Shown piece after piece: positions 1-11,804 of a DNA stretch of 64,000 bases. How positions within the stretch are numbered: position 1 is the first letter of the stretch; every line of letters begins with the position of its first letter. Both the position numbers and the translations under genes were made by a program. Below the pieces are notes generated by a model. It was not told where the DNA came from, ran no database searches, and was given only the letters and a program-made list of their open reading frames with translations. The stretch spans positions 62,001 through 126,000 of the forward strand of contig JAANDG010000102.1 in NCBI GenBank assembly GCA_036852015.1, read 5' to 3'. Source of the stretch: Pelodera strongyloides. Taxonomy: Eukaryota; Nematoda; Chromadorea; Rhabditida; Rhabditidae.

Positions 1-1438
1 ATACAAACAACTCTCGATCGACATACATTCATTTTTCGTTTCTTTTCAAGGTATGTTTGTAGAATAAACTAGACTACCCAAAGAGCGTTTTCATCAAGGC
101 AATGTTTGTATTTGGTATGAATGAGTACCATTGTTCAGGGTTGATCGGCTTGAGCTTGATTCTCAATTGAAGTTTTAATTATTATATGAAGTTTACTTGG
201 GTGCGCTCAATTATGCTGTCCAATTAGTTCCATTTTTAATTGGGTATTTGCAAAAAAAAGAGCAAGATGTTCGCAGGTATGTTTTCTGCCTATCGACGGC
301 CGTTGGCAATTATTCTACATGCAACTGTTACCGCTCCCATCCATACTGCTGTGTCCCCTAACTAATGTGACCTAGGAAGGGACGCGTGAGTTGCAGCATG
401 ATTGATTTTTTTTTATGACAATCAAGTCTAACCTACCCTTCACTTTCATCGTTCAAGATTTTAATGGTTTGGAAATCACTCACAATTTCACTATGTTGTT
501 TTTTCGTAACAATTGTTGTATTGGATCAGTTCATTGTTCGATTTTTTTTGCATACTGCGAGAAATTATAATGTTACGCTAAGTGTAAGAAATTGCGACGA
601 TGACAGCATTGGATCTTAAAAAAATAAACGGAAAACGGCATAACCGTTTTTTCTTGGTGTTCTCCGTTTATAGACGTGGTGATAGTTAGTCAGTCACTCA
701 TAGTGCGAACTAGCGTTTTTTATGGAAATAAAGGATCTCATATCATACATTGTGATTTATTTTTGTTCTTGGGTATGTGCATCGTTTGATAATTCGACGA
801 AAATCCTGCCTACATCATTTTCTATCTATATATATCTATATATAGAAATATTATAAGATATATATTATATATATATAGATATATAGATATATTCTATCTC
901 GAATTATCAAACGATATCTTATTTTTGCAGTTGGTTTGAGGTGGTATGTTCGCGATTCAGTTGAGGGCTTGAATATTGAAAATTATACAATTGAGGGCTT
1001 GAATTCAATACCAAGCGGTGGCACAATTGAAACTTTGCGCAAAATAGGGTGCTATGTAATCTTCAATTAAATAACACACCATTTTCACCAAAAAAAACGG
1101 TGACCATTTCGTGACCAGCTGGCGACAGTTTTCGATCAAACTTCGTCGCGACAAAGTCACAAAGTGGTCACCAAATGGGTTGACGCAAGACAACAACGTT
1201 TCCTATGCACTGTAGGTATCATGTGCTCTGAATTGGTGTGCCAGATGTTGCCTGTTTTATGTAGTACATATGCTTGATTTCCCTCCATGAGCAAAATAGT
1301 CACTCACAACTGCCGTTTCTCACAGGCACCTTTCTCAGTGTTCTTAAAACATACTATCACTAGTAAAATAGTTTGCTTGTTGAATTATACATCCAGTAAT
1401 TAGGTTTAACAAATCATCTGTTCCAGAAAGCATTAGAC
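1..1438. other. Non-coding stretch upstream of the first gene
   Basis: Apart from the inverted repeat at 781-915, I see no exon with matching splice sites here. Around 1097-1180 there is a patch rich in GGCGAC/GTGACCA words, and a similar patch occurs near 37715-37760. The 5' end of a neighbouring gene could lie to the left, but nothing supports one. Confidence 0.4.
781..915. repeat. Inverted repeat around an AT-rich core
   Basis: A perfect 16-base inverted repeat (781-796 and 900-915, arm ATCGTTTGATAATTCG) encloses about 100 bases of mostly TATATC/GATATA sequence that is itself able to fold back. No TTAA duplication flanks it, so it differs from the TTAA elements elsewhere in the window. 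It could be a small non-autonomous transposon or a simple AT-rich hairpin. Confidence 0.75.
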
Positions 1439-2707
1439 ATGCTGAGAACCACTCCGGGGACGTCAGCTTATTCCTCTAAAAAGGCCAGTCAATTTCGAGA
1501 CCAGGTAAGCTCATACCTACCAATGTATTCATTTTTCTTTAAAATTTCCGACTTCTTTCGTCCGGCTGCAGTGTTTGTTAAGCAAATTCCATTTTCATAA
1601 GCAACACAGGCGTAAATTCTGGATGCATTTCTATAAATCATATTTATCTTTTTTTATCAAATACATCCTTTTTTTTAAAGATGCAATTTTCCTCGGCGGG
1701 TAATGTTTGTTACAAGGAATCTTTCAGAATCCACTTTCGTCTATTTCTGATAGAACAAAGAAGGTCGCCATGAGTACATACGGCACAGATCTGGAGGATA
1801 GTTTGGATCAACCACAGTCCTTTGTTAGAGGATCGATGTACAGAACTACTAGCAGACTGGGAAGGAAAATCACTTTTGAGGTAATATATTACATTTATTT
1901 AGTTACGAGCTTTGGCTTTGGTTCAAATCCATTATTCACGTCATTCATGTTGCTAGTATGTAAAGAAAATGTAAAGCACTCCGTTATATCAACCGACATC
2001 CTCAGAAACGGTGCGGGATGGCCAATTGTATGCTTCCCAGTGGCCAATTGCCAGTATGTATCTACTAAAATGTGTTGCACTTGATCTATCTCAATATTTT
2101 TTGAGGACGCTGAGGGTGTCTTTACCAGAAATGTGAAGGAAAGACAAACACTTTTCCTAAAACGGACAAGGAACAATGCGGTCAGTTATTTTATCTTTTA
2201 TTTTTCCGTTACATATATTTCCAGGTTTTTTAATGAAAATGTGTGCAAGTGCATCGTGCATTATGTTCCTTATTTATTTTTTACATGATGTACTGTTAAA
2301 CGTTATTTATTTCTTTAGCATCGCCTGCTAAACGAATCGAAAGGCCAAAATTGTCCAACGGATTCAACTAAAAATGATCAGGTGTGTTGCTTATTTAGTT
2401 AAATGTATTCAGCAGATGGAGGGGAGAATAAATGTATTTACTAATGCGATTAAGTATTTGTTTCAAGGTGAACAGTGGGCATTCGGCGAGAAGGAAAGAA
2501 CGATACAACGAAAGAGCGATCGACATTCCATCTGATCCAGTGGTACTAATCCAATACAAAACTACTCAGACATCTCCTTCAACAAGTCATAAACCTGAAC
2601 AATCCCCTATTCAGAAATTGAACAAAGCGGGCGGATTTAAAAGAGATTTCACCAGGTTTTCCAAAAGGATTGTTAGCAACATGAAGAAATTTGTTATCAG
2701 GAAGTGA
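1439..2707 (+). CDS. Small basic protein, family not recognised
   Basis: Five exons join cleanly: 1439-1504, 1728-1880, 2106-2180, 2319-2381 and 2468-2707. All four introns are phase 0. The start follows an acceptor-like TTCCAG 13 bases upstream, as for a trans-spliced first exon. The predicted protein is 198 residues and rich in Ser, Thr, Lys and Arg. It has no signal peptide or membrane segment and ends in a strongly basic stretch of about 30 residues (RDFTRFSKRIVSNMKKFVIRK region). I recognise no domain. A cytosolic or nuclear role is only a guess from composition. AATAAA at 2938-2943 is a plausible poly(A) signal. The third exon's acceptor (TTTTTGAG) is weak; it was chosen because it is the only one that keeps frame. 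Confidence 0.6.
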
Positions 2708-3403
2708 TATCTCACGAGCAGTGATCACAAACTAATAATGTGCCATAAACTAATAACAATGAAATGGACGAAGTTTCTTTTGTGTGCTCCTGATGCACTG
2801 AAGCATCGCTTTCAATTTTGATGAAAATCTTTCCTGCTTTACATTGTTGTAAATGATGGCCGTTTAGCTAAAATAAGTAAGCTGCTAAATAAGTTTGTTT
2901 CTTCTCAATGTCAGATCAATCGCAACTGTCTTCCTTGAATAAACGCTATTTAAAGTGATAAAATGTTTGTTTTGTTTGTCGAAATTGAATACAATTAATA
3001 AAAGACAAACTAATTATTACAAATCGCTTACTATATACACAAAATAAAGAACATAAATAAGAGAATAACTACGTGTTTTAATGCGAAGTTTTACCAGCTC
3101 ATGGAAACGCGCAAACTATATTTTTTTTTTGCTATTGACAGTTGGCAGTCGTCTAAGAGACACAACCCCCCTGGAGTTGTGGTTCTTATCGATTAGAATT
3201 TTGACTATCCTCATGTAGAGACAAAAAAATCTGATAATGCCCGTGAAACCATGGAGAACAACAAATTAACAATAAGAATGGAATCTTTCTTGTGTAATCC
3301 GCTCCGGACCATATACGAAAAATCTCTTTTATCTCTCATCCTATGAGAATCTATCAATCTCTGTCTTTCGATGGATGAATTTTGCTTCATTTGGTCGTTC
3401 TCC
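2708..3403. other. Convergent intergenic region
   Basis: This is 3' flank of the + strand gene and of the - strand mini-gene that ends at 3404. It holds AATAAA words near 2938, 2998 and 3045 and no convincing exon. Confidence 0.5.
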
Positions 3404-4461
3404 TTACTTATAAATCGGGCTCTTTTCGCTTTCCTTTTTTGTATTTGTGCTATTCTTCTTTCTGCTATGGAGTAGTTTCAGCATTAAGAAGATCACTCCT
3501 CCAAGGAATGCGGCTAGAGAGGCAACGAGCACCACACCGGTCAGGATTACGAGACACAAGCTCGCGGTGTCCATGAGAAGGCCAGCTTTCTGAAACACTA
3601 GTATGTTGTATTTACTTGCGGGCAAACAAACTTTTCGGGGAATGGTTTTGTTAGGGCCATTTTAAAGGGATGGGGTCACTCTAAATAGTCTCTGTTTTTA
3701 CTGTCTCTTTTTCTTTTAGAAGGGTGAATAAAAATTCCCAAAATAATTGTCCGTTGTGGATACACCTTTACCACAGATATGAAAATCAATGATTGCCCCC
3801 GTTGTTTAGTGAGGAGAGATAATAAGTACAACATTTTATATTCTAAACACTAAAAATAGGGACTATTTCTAGTGACTCCATCCCTTTAAGAAATATCGCT
3901 CAAAACATCCGCACAACAGACTTCTCATGTGTGCAAGCACTTAACCTTTTGAAATGAACCCATTGTAGGTAAATATAAATTGGCCAAGAACGAACTTCGT
4001 TGACTAAACTGACCCTCCGGAATGGAGGCACGAAAACTGTTTATATGTGATATTTTTGCTTCTTATTTAACGGCGAATTCCTGTGTTAATTTTTTAGATG
4101 ATTTTTCCCAATGTTGCTTTGAAACTACACTTGGTTCCTTCTTATTTTGTAATTACCAATAATTATTTCGTGCCCAAGTTCCAGAACTTACACTCACACG
4201 GACCACTACAATCAACTACCTACACATTCTGAAGTAAGGGATTATAGATCTATACATACAATAGGAATCCTCCACAATACGCTGCGCTTCAGCTAAAATA
4301 AAAACTCCAAAGCTAATATAAAAATGTTTAGCATGAATAAACGTTACCTCTAAAACTGGCATCATTTCACTGATTCCACATGCTCTGAAGCACTGATCCT
4401 TTCCAAATAAGCCATATCCATTTAACGGTGTCGCCTCTTTCTGACTCTGTTTCACGCCCAT
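3404..4461 (-). CDS. Mini membrane protein A (MG...CxxxCG...TM)
   Basis: Two exons, 4348-4461 and 3404-3589, join in phase 0 and give a 99-residue protein. The ATG lies 15 bases after an acceptor-like TATTTTTAG. The N-terminus is Met-Gly with Ser at position 6, a match to the N-myristoylation consensus. A CFRACG motif at about residues 24-29 precedes the intron. The second exon codes one hydrophobic segment of about 30 residues (roughly 49-78), then a Lys/Arg/Ser-rich tail, which would place the C-terminus in the cytosol by the positive-inside rule. It is the last of three tandem genes with the same plan; the other two are at 5276-5677 and 7050-7783. Function is unknown. The intron carries a TTAA fold-back element (3662-3889). 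Confidence 0.7.
3662..3889. mobile_element. TTAA-flanked fold-back element (MITE) 1
   Basis: The 228-base element is bounded by TTAA at 3662-3665 and 3886-3889. Its ends are inverted copies (AAAGGGATGGGGTCAC against AAAGGGATGGAGTCAC), and the similarity continues inward through AAATAGTC. It has no coding sequence. TTAA target duplication is characteristic of piggyBac-type transposition. It sits in the intron of mini-gene A. Confidence 0.8.
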
Positions 4462-5275
4462 GTCGTGGAGATTTTTCTAAAAATAGCAAACACTCAGCAA
4501 CGACGCAAAGCATGATCATCTATACGATAAAATTCAAGATAATCATTCAGTCATTGAAATATACTGTACAATAACCTACAATTATCCTTAGCAACATTAA
4601 GTGGTGTACGTAATTAGTGGGGGATGATGAGCACAGAAACACTCTGAAATTTTAAATGAATTATTTTTGTAAAAATAATATGTCACCAGAAAAATGATCA
4701 CAAGATGAATAAATCAGTGTTGGAAACGAAACGTACAGTATGGAGCCACCGTCAATAAATGTTTTTTTTATCACCGATTAATTTGTTTTGAAACATATTT
4801 TCAACATCAGACCGAAGTGAAATTTTTTTAATCGGCTATATTTGTTCAATTTTAAACTGTACCATGCTTTTTATTTCAAATGATGTCATTTTTTGTTCTT
4901 GGAAATTCTTCAATTATGACACGTAACATTTGACAATCACAATGAATAGTTGTTATGTGGTCTTGGTTGGGGGTGTATGAAGATATGTCATTAAAAAAAG
5001 TATTATCTTGGAAAAATACTTCTTTGTTTGTTAGCGTTACACTGTTTCCTTTAATGAATGCCTTTGCATACACTTGCTTGTTTTCTGCGCATGCTAACTG
5101 AACATCGACGAATTGTAAGAATATACATTTATTAGTTTACATTCAATTATTCCACATTATTAATATATCGGACGAAAACAAGAAAACAATATTAATACTA
5201 AAATAAAGAACTTTGCTATTGGTTTTTTATCAAACTAAAAAATTAGTAAATTTATTGAGTTTTACCATTACGTCC
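4462..5275. other. Spacer between mini-genes A and B
   Basis: AT-rich DNA with no exon that has matching splice signals or similarity to the neighbouring mini-genes. Confidence 0.45.
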
Positions 5276-5677
5276 TTATGTAGCCTTCACAGCTGGCTCA
5301 TTGTTACTGTGCGTTTTTTCTAATGAAAATAGAGTATTTATGCTCCTTCTGCTAATCGCCAGCCATATAAGTGTAGCACATATCAATGTAATCGATAACA
5401 TGGCGAGAACGAATACGACTGTCAGGATCAGAAGACACACTTCAGCCGTATTGATAAATCCAATGCAACGCTGAAATGGTAGTAAATTAGTGGTCTCACA
5501 CTTAACTAGATTATCTCATCCAAGAACAATACGGAATCCCAGACTAAACTTGTATTTATATATGTCCTTTGCACTCACGTGTAGAATCCTCATCAAGTCA
5601 TGTTGTCCACAAACAGAAACACACTCTCCGTCAAGAGCAGCCACTGTGCTCAATCCATCAGATAGCACATTCCCCAT
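5276..5677 (-). CDS. Mini membrane protein B (MG...CxxxCG...TM)
   Basis: Two exons, 5579-5677 and 5276-5470, join in phase 0 and give 97 residues. The ATG follows an AATCCAG acceptor-like site about 14 bases upstream. The protein starts Met-Gly-Asn with Ser at position 6, again a good myristoylation sequence. CVSVCG at residues 19-24 corresponds to the motif in genes A and C. A hydrophobic segment of about 28 residues (roughly 44-72) is followed by Ser-Arg-Arg and a polar tail. The intron falls at the same place relative to the Cys motif as in A and C, which supports common descent although overall identity is low. Family and function are not recognised. Confidence 0.7.
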
Positions 5678-7049
5678 TGCATACAGGAAGCTGGATTCGC
5701 TCAACTAAACTCTCTTTGGGAGGAAATGGAAAAGGAATAAAGATAAATTGTTTTACATTGAACAAAAAAGAAAATTAAACTATGACAATGATTCATTTTC
5801 TGGTCGCAAGTCCGGCTTCACCCAGCATTTCGGGTAAAGTCAACAAAAATCAGAAAAGAGTAAATTTACTTTCGAACGAAAGAAAAATCTCTTTGCACGA
5901 TATCAATTTATTGACGCTGTTAAACGGGATAAAGAAATTTTTTGCAACTTTCACTTTAATTTCAAGAAATTGTCAGAAGTGATGCCCTAAACATCCAGAT
6001 GTGTTTAGGCAAATGGAAAATTTTAGTAACGGTACAAAGTGACGAATAAAATGTTCACTTTGTTCGACATCGTCTTGTTAGTAGTGTTTCAAACGACCCT
6101 TTATATACTTCCATGTACTCATTTGACACATCAATCAAACCAGAAATAATAAGCTTCTTGTTAATCAGAACTAAAAGTACTAGAAAGAACAAAATGATTA
6201 AATTAATTTCTTGTTGTTCTCCTAACTGTTTAGATTTTTTGAATTTCATTCGTTTCTTGTTGTTCTCCTAACTGTTTGGATTTTGTGATACTGAGTTAAC
6301 ACAAACAAATATATTAACATTTTATTAAAGTCATACACGTGAACATAAAAAGGCTATAGTGAAAGAAAACACGGGTATATGAATGCCAAACACAAGTGGC
6401 ATAAATTAAGGACGAAAGACAATTAGACAATGGCACTTTTGCATATGAGTCCGTAAAAAGATGAGTGAAAAAGGTTAACTATTATTATTATAGGAAAAAT
6501 CCATGAACGCCCGATTTGGACAAAAAATATGTGGGAAACGGTTTGGGTTCGGGGCGTACTGTTTTTGATTACTGGGTGTAGCAGTCATGGCTTTACGTGA
6601 TATATTCACGCCATCCTGGTAAAATTACCCAGGAATGACTGGTTTCTATCAACGCGCATAGATTTAATACATTAAATACCGTTGTCTAGCTTATGATTGG
6701 TGAGCGAAAGAAACGACCGATCAGCACGAACGTAGTGCATCTCAATAGTATACAACAACTTAACCAAACAGCTCCTGATAAATAGAATTATGCGTACAAA
6801 ATTCGCGAATACGTGTATTATGTCTCACAGTCAGAATCAAAATATTCAAAATTGAAAACATATTCACAAAAAAAAGAGCATTGAATCAATCGATAGTGAG
6901 CACCGTAAGCGTTATGATAGTATATGCACTAACCACTAACTACAATGCCCGTTTCACAATCTGTGTTTTTTTTTGTGAACGATGCCGTCACTGTGATTTA
7001 GGTGCTCGAACTCGCCATCATAGATATAACTTTTTTTGTGGTAGTACGT
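5678..7049. other. Spacer between mini-genes B and C, with a short direct repeat
   Basis: No complete fourth copy of the mini-gene is present. A 31-base segment containing TTCTTGTTGTTCTCCTAACT is directly repeated at 6207-6237 and 6253-6283 (period 46). An open frame on the - strand at 6055-6249 codes a short hydrophobic run but lacks a partner exon with the Cys motif. Confidence 0.4.
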
Positions 7050-7783
7050 CTACGAGGAACTCAAGTCCTCTTTGACCGAGTTTGTTTTCACAAATAAATC
7101 GGAAATACATGCTGGCATCAGAGGCCTTCGAGGGGGATTTCTCTTACAGGCCACGTAGACGACAGTTGTGGACAGAACGACGGCGCAGATTACTAGCACA
7201 ATGGTCGCCACCAGAACGCAGACACGCAAAGTGATCAGCATATCGCCGGCAGACTGAAAGACTCGTAAATTCGAGCGATCAAAAAATTACGTCCTATCAG
7301 CGAAAAAAATAGAACCTTGGACAATTTTAGAATGTACAAAATTTAGTTATAATGAGTTTGAACGTGTTACACTATATAGCACTGGGAGATGGATGTGCCC
7401 ACATTTAATACGAAATAAAGACATACCCTTGCTGCGAACTGGATGTCCTCCATTCCACACGTTTTGAAACACACATCGCTGTTTCCTCCAAAAAGAGAGG
7501 CCAAACCTCCAGAAGGTCTGGATGTTCCGGCTGCAGAGGCCATATCTGCCTGCGGAGGGTCGACGCCAAGAATGTTCTAAACAACAGTTTGTTACGTACG
7601 AGGAATGAGCGTATGTAACTAAAAAAAAACTAAAAAAGAACTAGTTAATATGATGAAAACATCACCGATTAAGAACTGTAAATGTGTGACAGTGTATTGT
7701 GAAATCATTACCTTTATTCCAGAAACCGTTCGTGAAACATCTGAGAATAATTGTGGTAGGTCAACTTCCTGCTCATTCCCCAT
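7050..7783 (-). CDS. Mini membrane protein C (MG...CxxxCG...TM)
   Basis: Three exons, 7712-7783, 7427-7576 and 7050-7253, all join in phase 0 and give 141 residues. The ATG is one base from a TTCCAG acceptor-like site. Like A and B it starts Met-Gly, but Glu at position 6 makes myristoylation less likely. An inserted Ser/Gly/Ala-rich section (about residues 25-55) lengthens the N-terminal part. CFKTCG at about 61-66 precedes the last intron. A membrane segment of about 26 residues follows, then CKRNPPRRP and a polar tail. It is the first gene of the tandem trio in transcription order. Function unknown. Confidence 0.7.
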
Positions 7784-10700
7784 TCTGGAATCAAGTCATT
7801 GGGTTTACTGAATAATATAAACGATATTGAGGAAACCGCACACACGTTGCATGAATTAAATTAATCTTAAATTACAAGTCACTATCTTTTGATTGTTTAA
7901 AGGGTAATGAAAATTCTTACGGACTTTACATGTCAATTTTGTGTGCTTTAAAAAAACCCAGCGTGGATTAAGTGTTGATCGTCGAGTTAGGAGCGACTTC
8001 ACGGTCTGCCAGAATTGTTGTATAATAGTGGCGAATCTTCAAATCAGACTTTACCACCATCTACGATTAAAGCAATTAAAGGAACCCCTATCTGTGAAAG
8101 ATTCTGTAATTTATACTTGTGCAAATGAATGTGAGCGTCGTTAACATTTGTTAAAAAGATAGGATTGTCTTACCCATACAAATGTCGATTAAATTTAAAG
8201 CAGGACAGCAAGTAAATGAATAGATCTTCAAATGCACTGAACACTTTATTCATCAGTACACGTAGGGATATGAAAGGGTTTTTTTGGTGAACTGCAGTGC
8301 AAAAAATGTATTCCGGTCGAGTGGTCTCTCAGGAAATGGTCACTCACAATTGCCCAGACACAATTACGCGAATATGGATACATTATATTGCTATCCGTGC
8401 AAAATGACCGGGACTCAGTATGTATGACCGGGACTCAGTATTTATGACCGGGACTCAGTATGTATGACCGGGACTCAGTATGAATGACGGGGATTCAGTA
8501 TGCAAAATTACCGGGACGGGTATGTATCGTTTACCTAATAATGGAATGCGGCATGACAACTTACTTTAAATCTTAACTAGTAAATCTGTATTTATATATT
8601 GGGCTAACAATCGAGTAGCGCGACTGAGTTTTTTTACTTTTTTGAAAGTGTATAATAAACGGCTTTGTTTACGTAACATACATTTCAATATAATCGTGCG
8701 TAGTTCAGCTAAGCTACCACTAGTGGAAGCTGCGCAAATTTCTGGATTGTGTATACACTCAGTATATGATAGGACTTCAGATATTTGTCACCTGCAAAAG
8801 AGCCAAGGAACAGGGAACACCGAAAACAGGCAGTAATTGTAGTGTCTGATGAGAAAAAAAATCTCAATTGATATGTTTTAGTGGGGGATGTAATCACCTA
8901 ACAAAAAGATCAATGCGATAACACAATCATAATGTCATCAATAATAAAACGCAGGCATGTTTTACACAAAACAATTCCATCTCAACAATTTTAGGCACCA
9001 ACGGAAGGATATTCCTGTGCATCTGCGTGAAAATAGTTTTCTTTCCAAAGGGGACGGAATTGAATGACAAATGCATAATTAGGATATATTTAACTACGTG
9101 CATTTGATGTTATTAGAGCAAACGTGCATGTACGTGCGTGTGTATGAATGTTGTTGAAGTAGCGGCCGGTTTCTTCCACTAGTCCACTATGTTTGCCCTT
9201 TTTCAGATATGTATTCCCCGTGAATATACCGGAATCCGTGCAGAAAACACGGTATTCCGAAAAGCCGATGATGATCATTTATTCTAAACACCGATCTCAC
9301 ATTCACAATATATATTTTTGTTTTTATTTATTTATTTATTTTTCGTCATCATCGCAAAATGGTTGTCAAAAGCAAGTGTCTGTTCATTTGTTGTTCATTC
9401 TCTATTGTTTGGTGATAAACCTGCTGTCCGCGAACTAATCGTTCCTGTCTTTCCGCTCCCAATCCAATCACACACATTCTTCCCCACTACACTCTGTTTA
9501 GAGGGAAACTTCCGAAAAGCCAACTTATTAACACGATGAATTTAGAATTCATACCAGGGGGTTTGACCTTCATAGGCAACTGTTACTCCAAAGCAAAGGA
9601 AACCTATATTCTTCAGTTGACTGCTATTAGCAGGAAAACTGTTTTCAGGTAGCACAGCAATGAGACTCAATGTCAGGATGCTATGTTTTATGCCTAAACA
9701 AACTAAAAAGCTGTGCTTTAAGTAAAGGTCCGAGAATCTTCGACCAGGAAAAAAACGTGCGTTCGACGGACTTAGTCGGCCGAAAAAGGAGCTCTTATGT
9801 CCTTGCGTCAACAATAGGTTGACTGTACAAAAGATGGAAATTGTGAAGTCACAAACGGAATAGATAAACTAGTGGTAAAAAGTATGCAACTTACACTAGT
9901 GCAATAGGCACCTACTCAAAAAAAGTGAATAGATGTTTTTCAAATGCACAATTGCGAAGGAAGTTGAATGACAATGTTTGTTATCAACAAAAAAAAAAAA
10001 TTATTAAAAATTGGAGTGGATTTTTTTATGTTTCAGCTATTAGTCTGACAAAAGCATCAGACTCTGAAACTATATTATCTGTATTATTAACGATATTATC
10101 TCATTTTTATATTTTTAATAGTTATCAGTCAGTATTCAGTGTCTCTTTTGGTAACACAACCACAAGATGAAAATGTATTTGGGTAAATAAGGCAATACTA
10201 TGTAAAGGACAGGGAAATAATGAGACAGATCTCGAGTGACATCACACAAGTCCTCCGTTGAAATGAAAATGCAGAGGGTGGGTCTTGGATGCAGATTTGT
10301 ACATGTTAAAGGTAGATTGATTCAGTTAGTTCTTACACAAAATAATCCGAAAATGAGATGGTCCGGTAATTGAATAAGGTGAGACATATATTACATCTAC
10401 ATCTACAAGATTGACGACAAAAAGATTACTCGAGATAGCACGTGTTCAGTAAATGTAATTGAAGTGATGAGTGATGTTGTCTGTTTTGGTAAAGCTCTCA
10501 TAAGAATGCTGCGAAGGGTGTGAGAGGTCCCGAAGAGGGGGGAGTAAACAATCGCGCAGTGAGGTCCATTGACTGAGACAAATCCAGGGTCCGCGCAGCC
10601 TTTTTCTGCTCCTATCAGATCAGGTCTGAATGACTGCAGAAATAGATCACTTCATCTATAAACTACATGGAAATTGCTAGAAAAATAACAATACGGAATT

Positions 10701-11219
10701 TGGGCCATCTGAGAAAATGAATTTGTGTCAAAAGAAAAACTAAAAAAACTGGTAAAAACCTATTTTACCGAAGTAAAACTGGTATTAACTTATATATTTT
10801 ATAGAAGTAAGATTTTATAAGACAATGGGACAGACTCACGTCAGTGGACAAAATTATGATAAAGCTCAAAGGATGTTTGGCACATGAGTTGCTCTCAGAA
10901 AATTTCTGGTGAAGTAAGTGAAAAAAAAAGAATATTCACCAAAGGTCACGAAATTCCCAACACCAATTAATTTACGGCATTTAAAAATGGTAAGACACAC
11001 TTTCCCTCATATTTCTCCAAAACTGCGCAGATGTTTCCTCATAATATAGTTTCATGCTCATAATACTTACAATTAACACATTAATGTTCGTATTGAGCTA
11101 TGCGACTTACACATATTCCCAAATATTCATTTCAGTCGTTTCTACTATTGGTTGGATGTTTCGGTAAGCATGTCCAAAGAAGGAAAATATAACCAACCCT
11201 CCGTCTACCTGTCAGAATC
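7784..11219. other. Long region without a convincing gene
   Basis: I found no set of exons here that join in phase. It contains the 20-base tandem repeat at 8404-8503 and otherwise ordinary AT-rich sequence. The longest open frame (- strand, 9542-9814) has no supporting splice sites or recognisable domain. Confidence 0.4.
8404..8503. repeat. Minisatellite, 20-base unit x5
   Basis: Five head-to-tail copies of ATGACCGGGACTCAGTATGT run from 8404 to 8503. The first four differ at one or two positions near the end of the unit, and the fifth has two further changes (GACGGGGATT). A sixth degraded partial copy (TTACCGGGACGGGTATGTA) follows. The unit is GC-richer than its surroundings. Confidence 0.9.
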
Positions 11220-11804
11220 ATGTCCAATCTGACAGCAAGGGCAACAAAGAAGGCACTAAGAAGGACCACTCCGCATAGACCAGGAAACTGGTCATTATCT
11301 ACTGAAGAAACAAACACACGACATATAGAGTACGGGTAAGCTGTATCTTTGATATTATAAGGAAATAACAGCGTTGCTTAAATGATATGTATTCTGATTA
11401 ATGAAACAACCCGCAAAGGTATATCAATTCATATAGATACAAAAGTTAGGTGGTTTGCTTTAAAGCTTTTCTAGTTAGTGGGGCAGTAAGTTGAAGGTAA
11501 ATTACGGACACCACATCACATCGAACATTTCCGAGGGTGGAAATTGTTTCCTTGTGGGTCTTCGAGAAGCCGATCCGGACAACTTTTTCTGAATAGCAGC
11601 GGACGGAGAAGGAAAAAAAACAGAATGGCCATCGAGAAGGAAAATGAAAGAGAATATGAGAGAGAAAGAAAAAGGGAGGTAGCGGAAGCAGCGCCACTGG
11701 AGAGAACCATAGAAGGACTGCATCGAGGACCTTGGACACGGATGGTTTCATACACTGTTGCGCAAGTAGTGCTACTTACTCCCCTCGAAGAAAATGCAAA
11801 ATGA
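11220..11804 (+). CDS. Possible small charged protein
   Basis: Exons 11220-11335 and 11597-11804 join in phase 2 (donor GG/GTAAGC, acceptor TTTTTCTGAATAG) and would code 107 residues. The ATG lies four bases after a CTGTCAG acceptor. The middle is a charged Arg/Lys/Glu run (about residues 40-65) that could form a helix. No family is recognised. The opposite strand also has an open frame across the first exon with a hydrophobic stretch and good splice-like sites, so the strand call is uncertain. Confidence 0.35.

Noticed and set aside
6055..6249. Hydrophobic - strand frame between mini-genes B and C
   Set aside because: No Cys-motif exon or usable donor upstream; it overlaps a simple direct repeat.
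9542..9814. 90-codon open frame on the - strand
   Set aside because: No splice context, no domain, and composition like the surrounding non-coding DNA.
11132..11340. - strand open frame with a hydrophobic stretch (LCGVVLLSAFFVALAV) and good splice-like flanks, a possible fourth mini-membrane gene
   Set aside because: No upstream exon with the CxxxCG motif was found, and the + strand reading of the same bases joins a second exon in phase.
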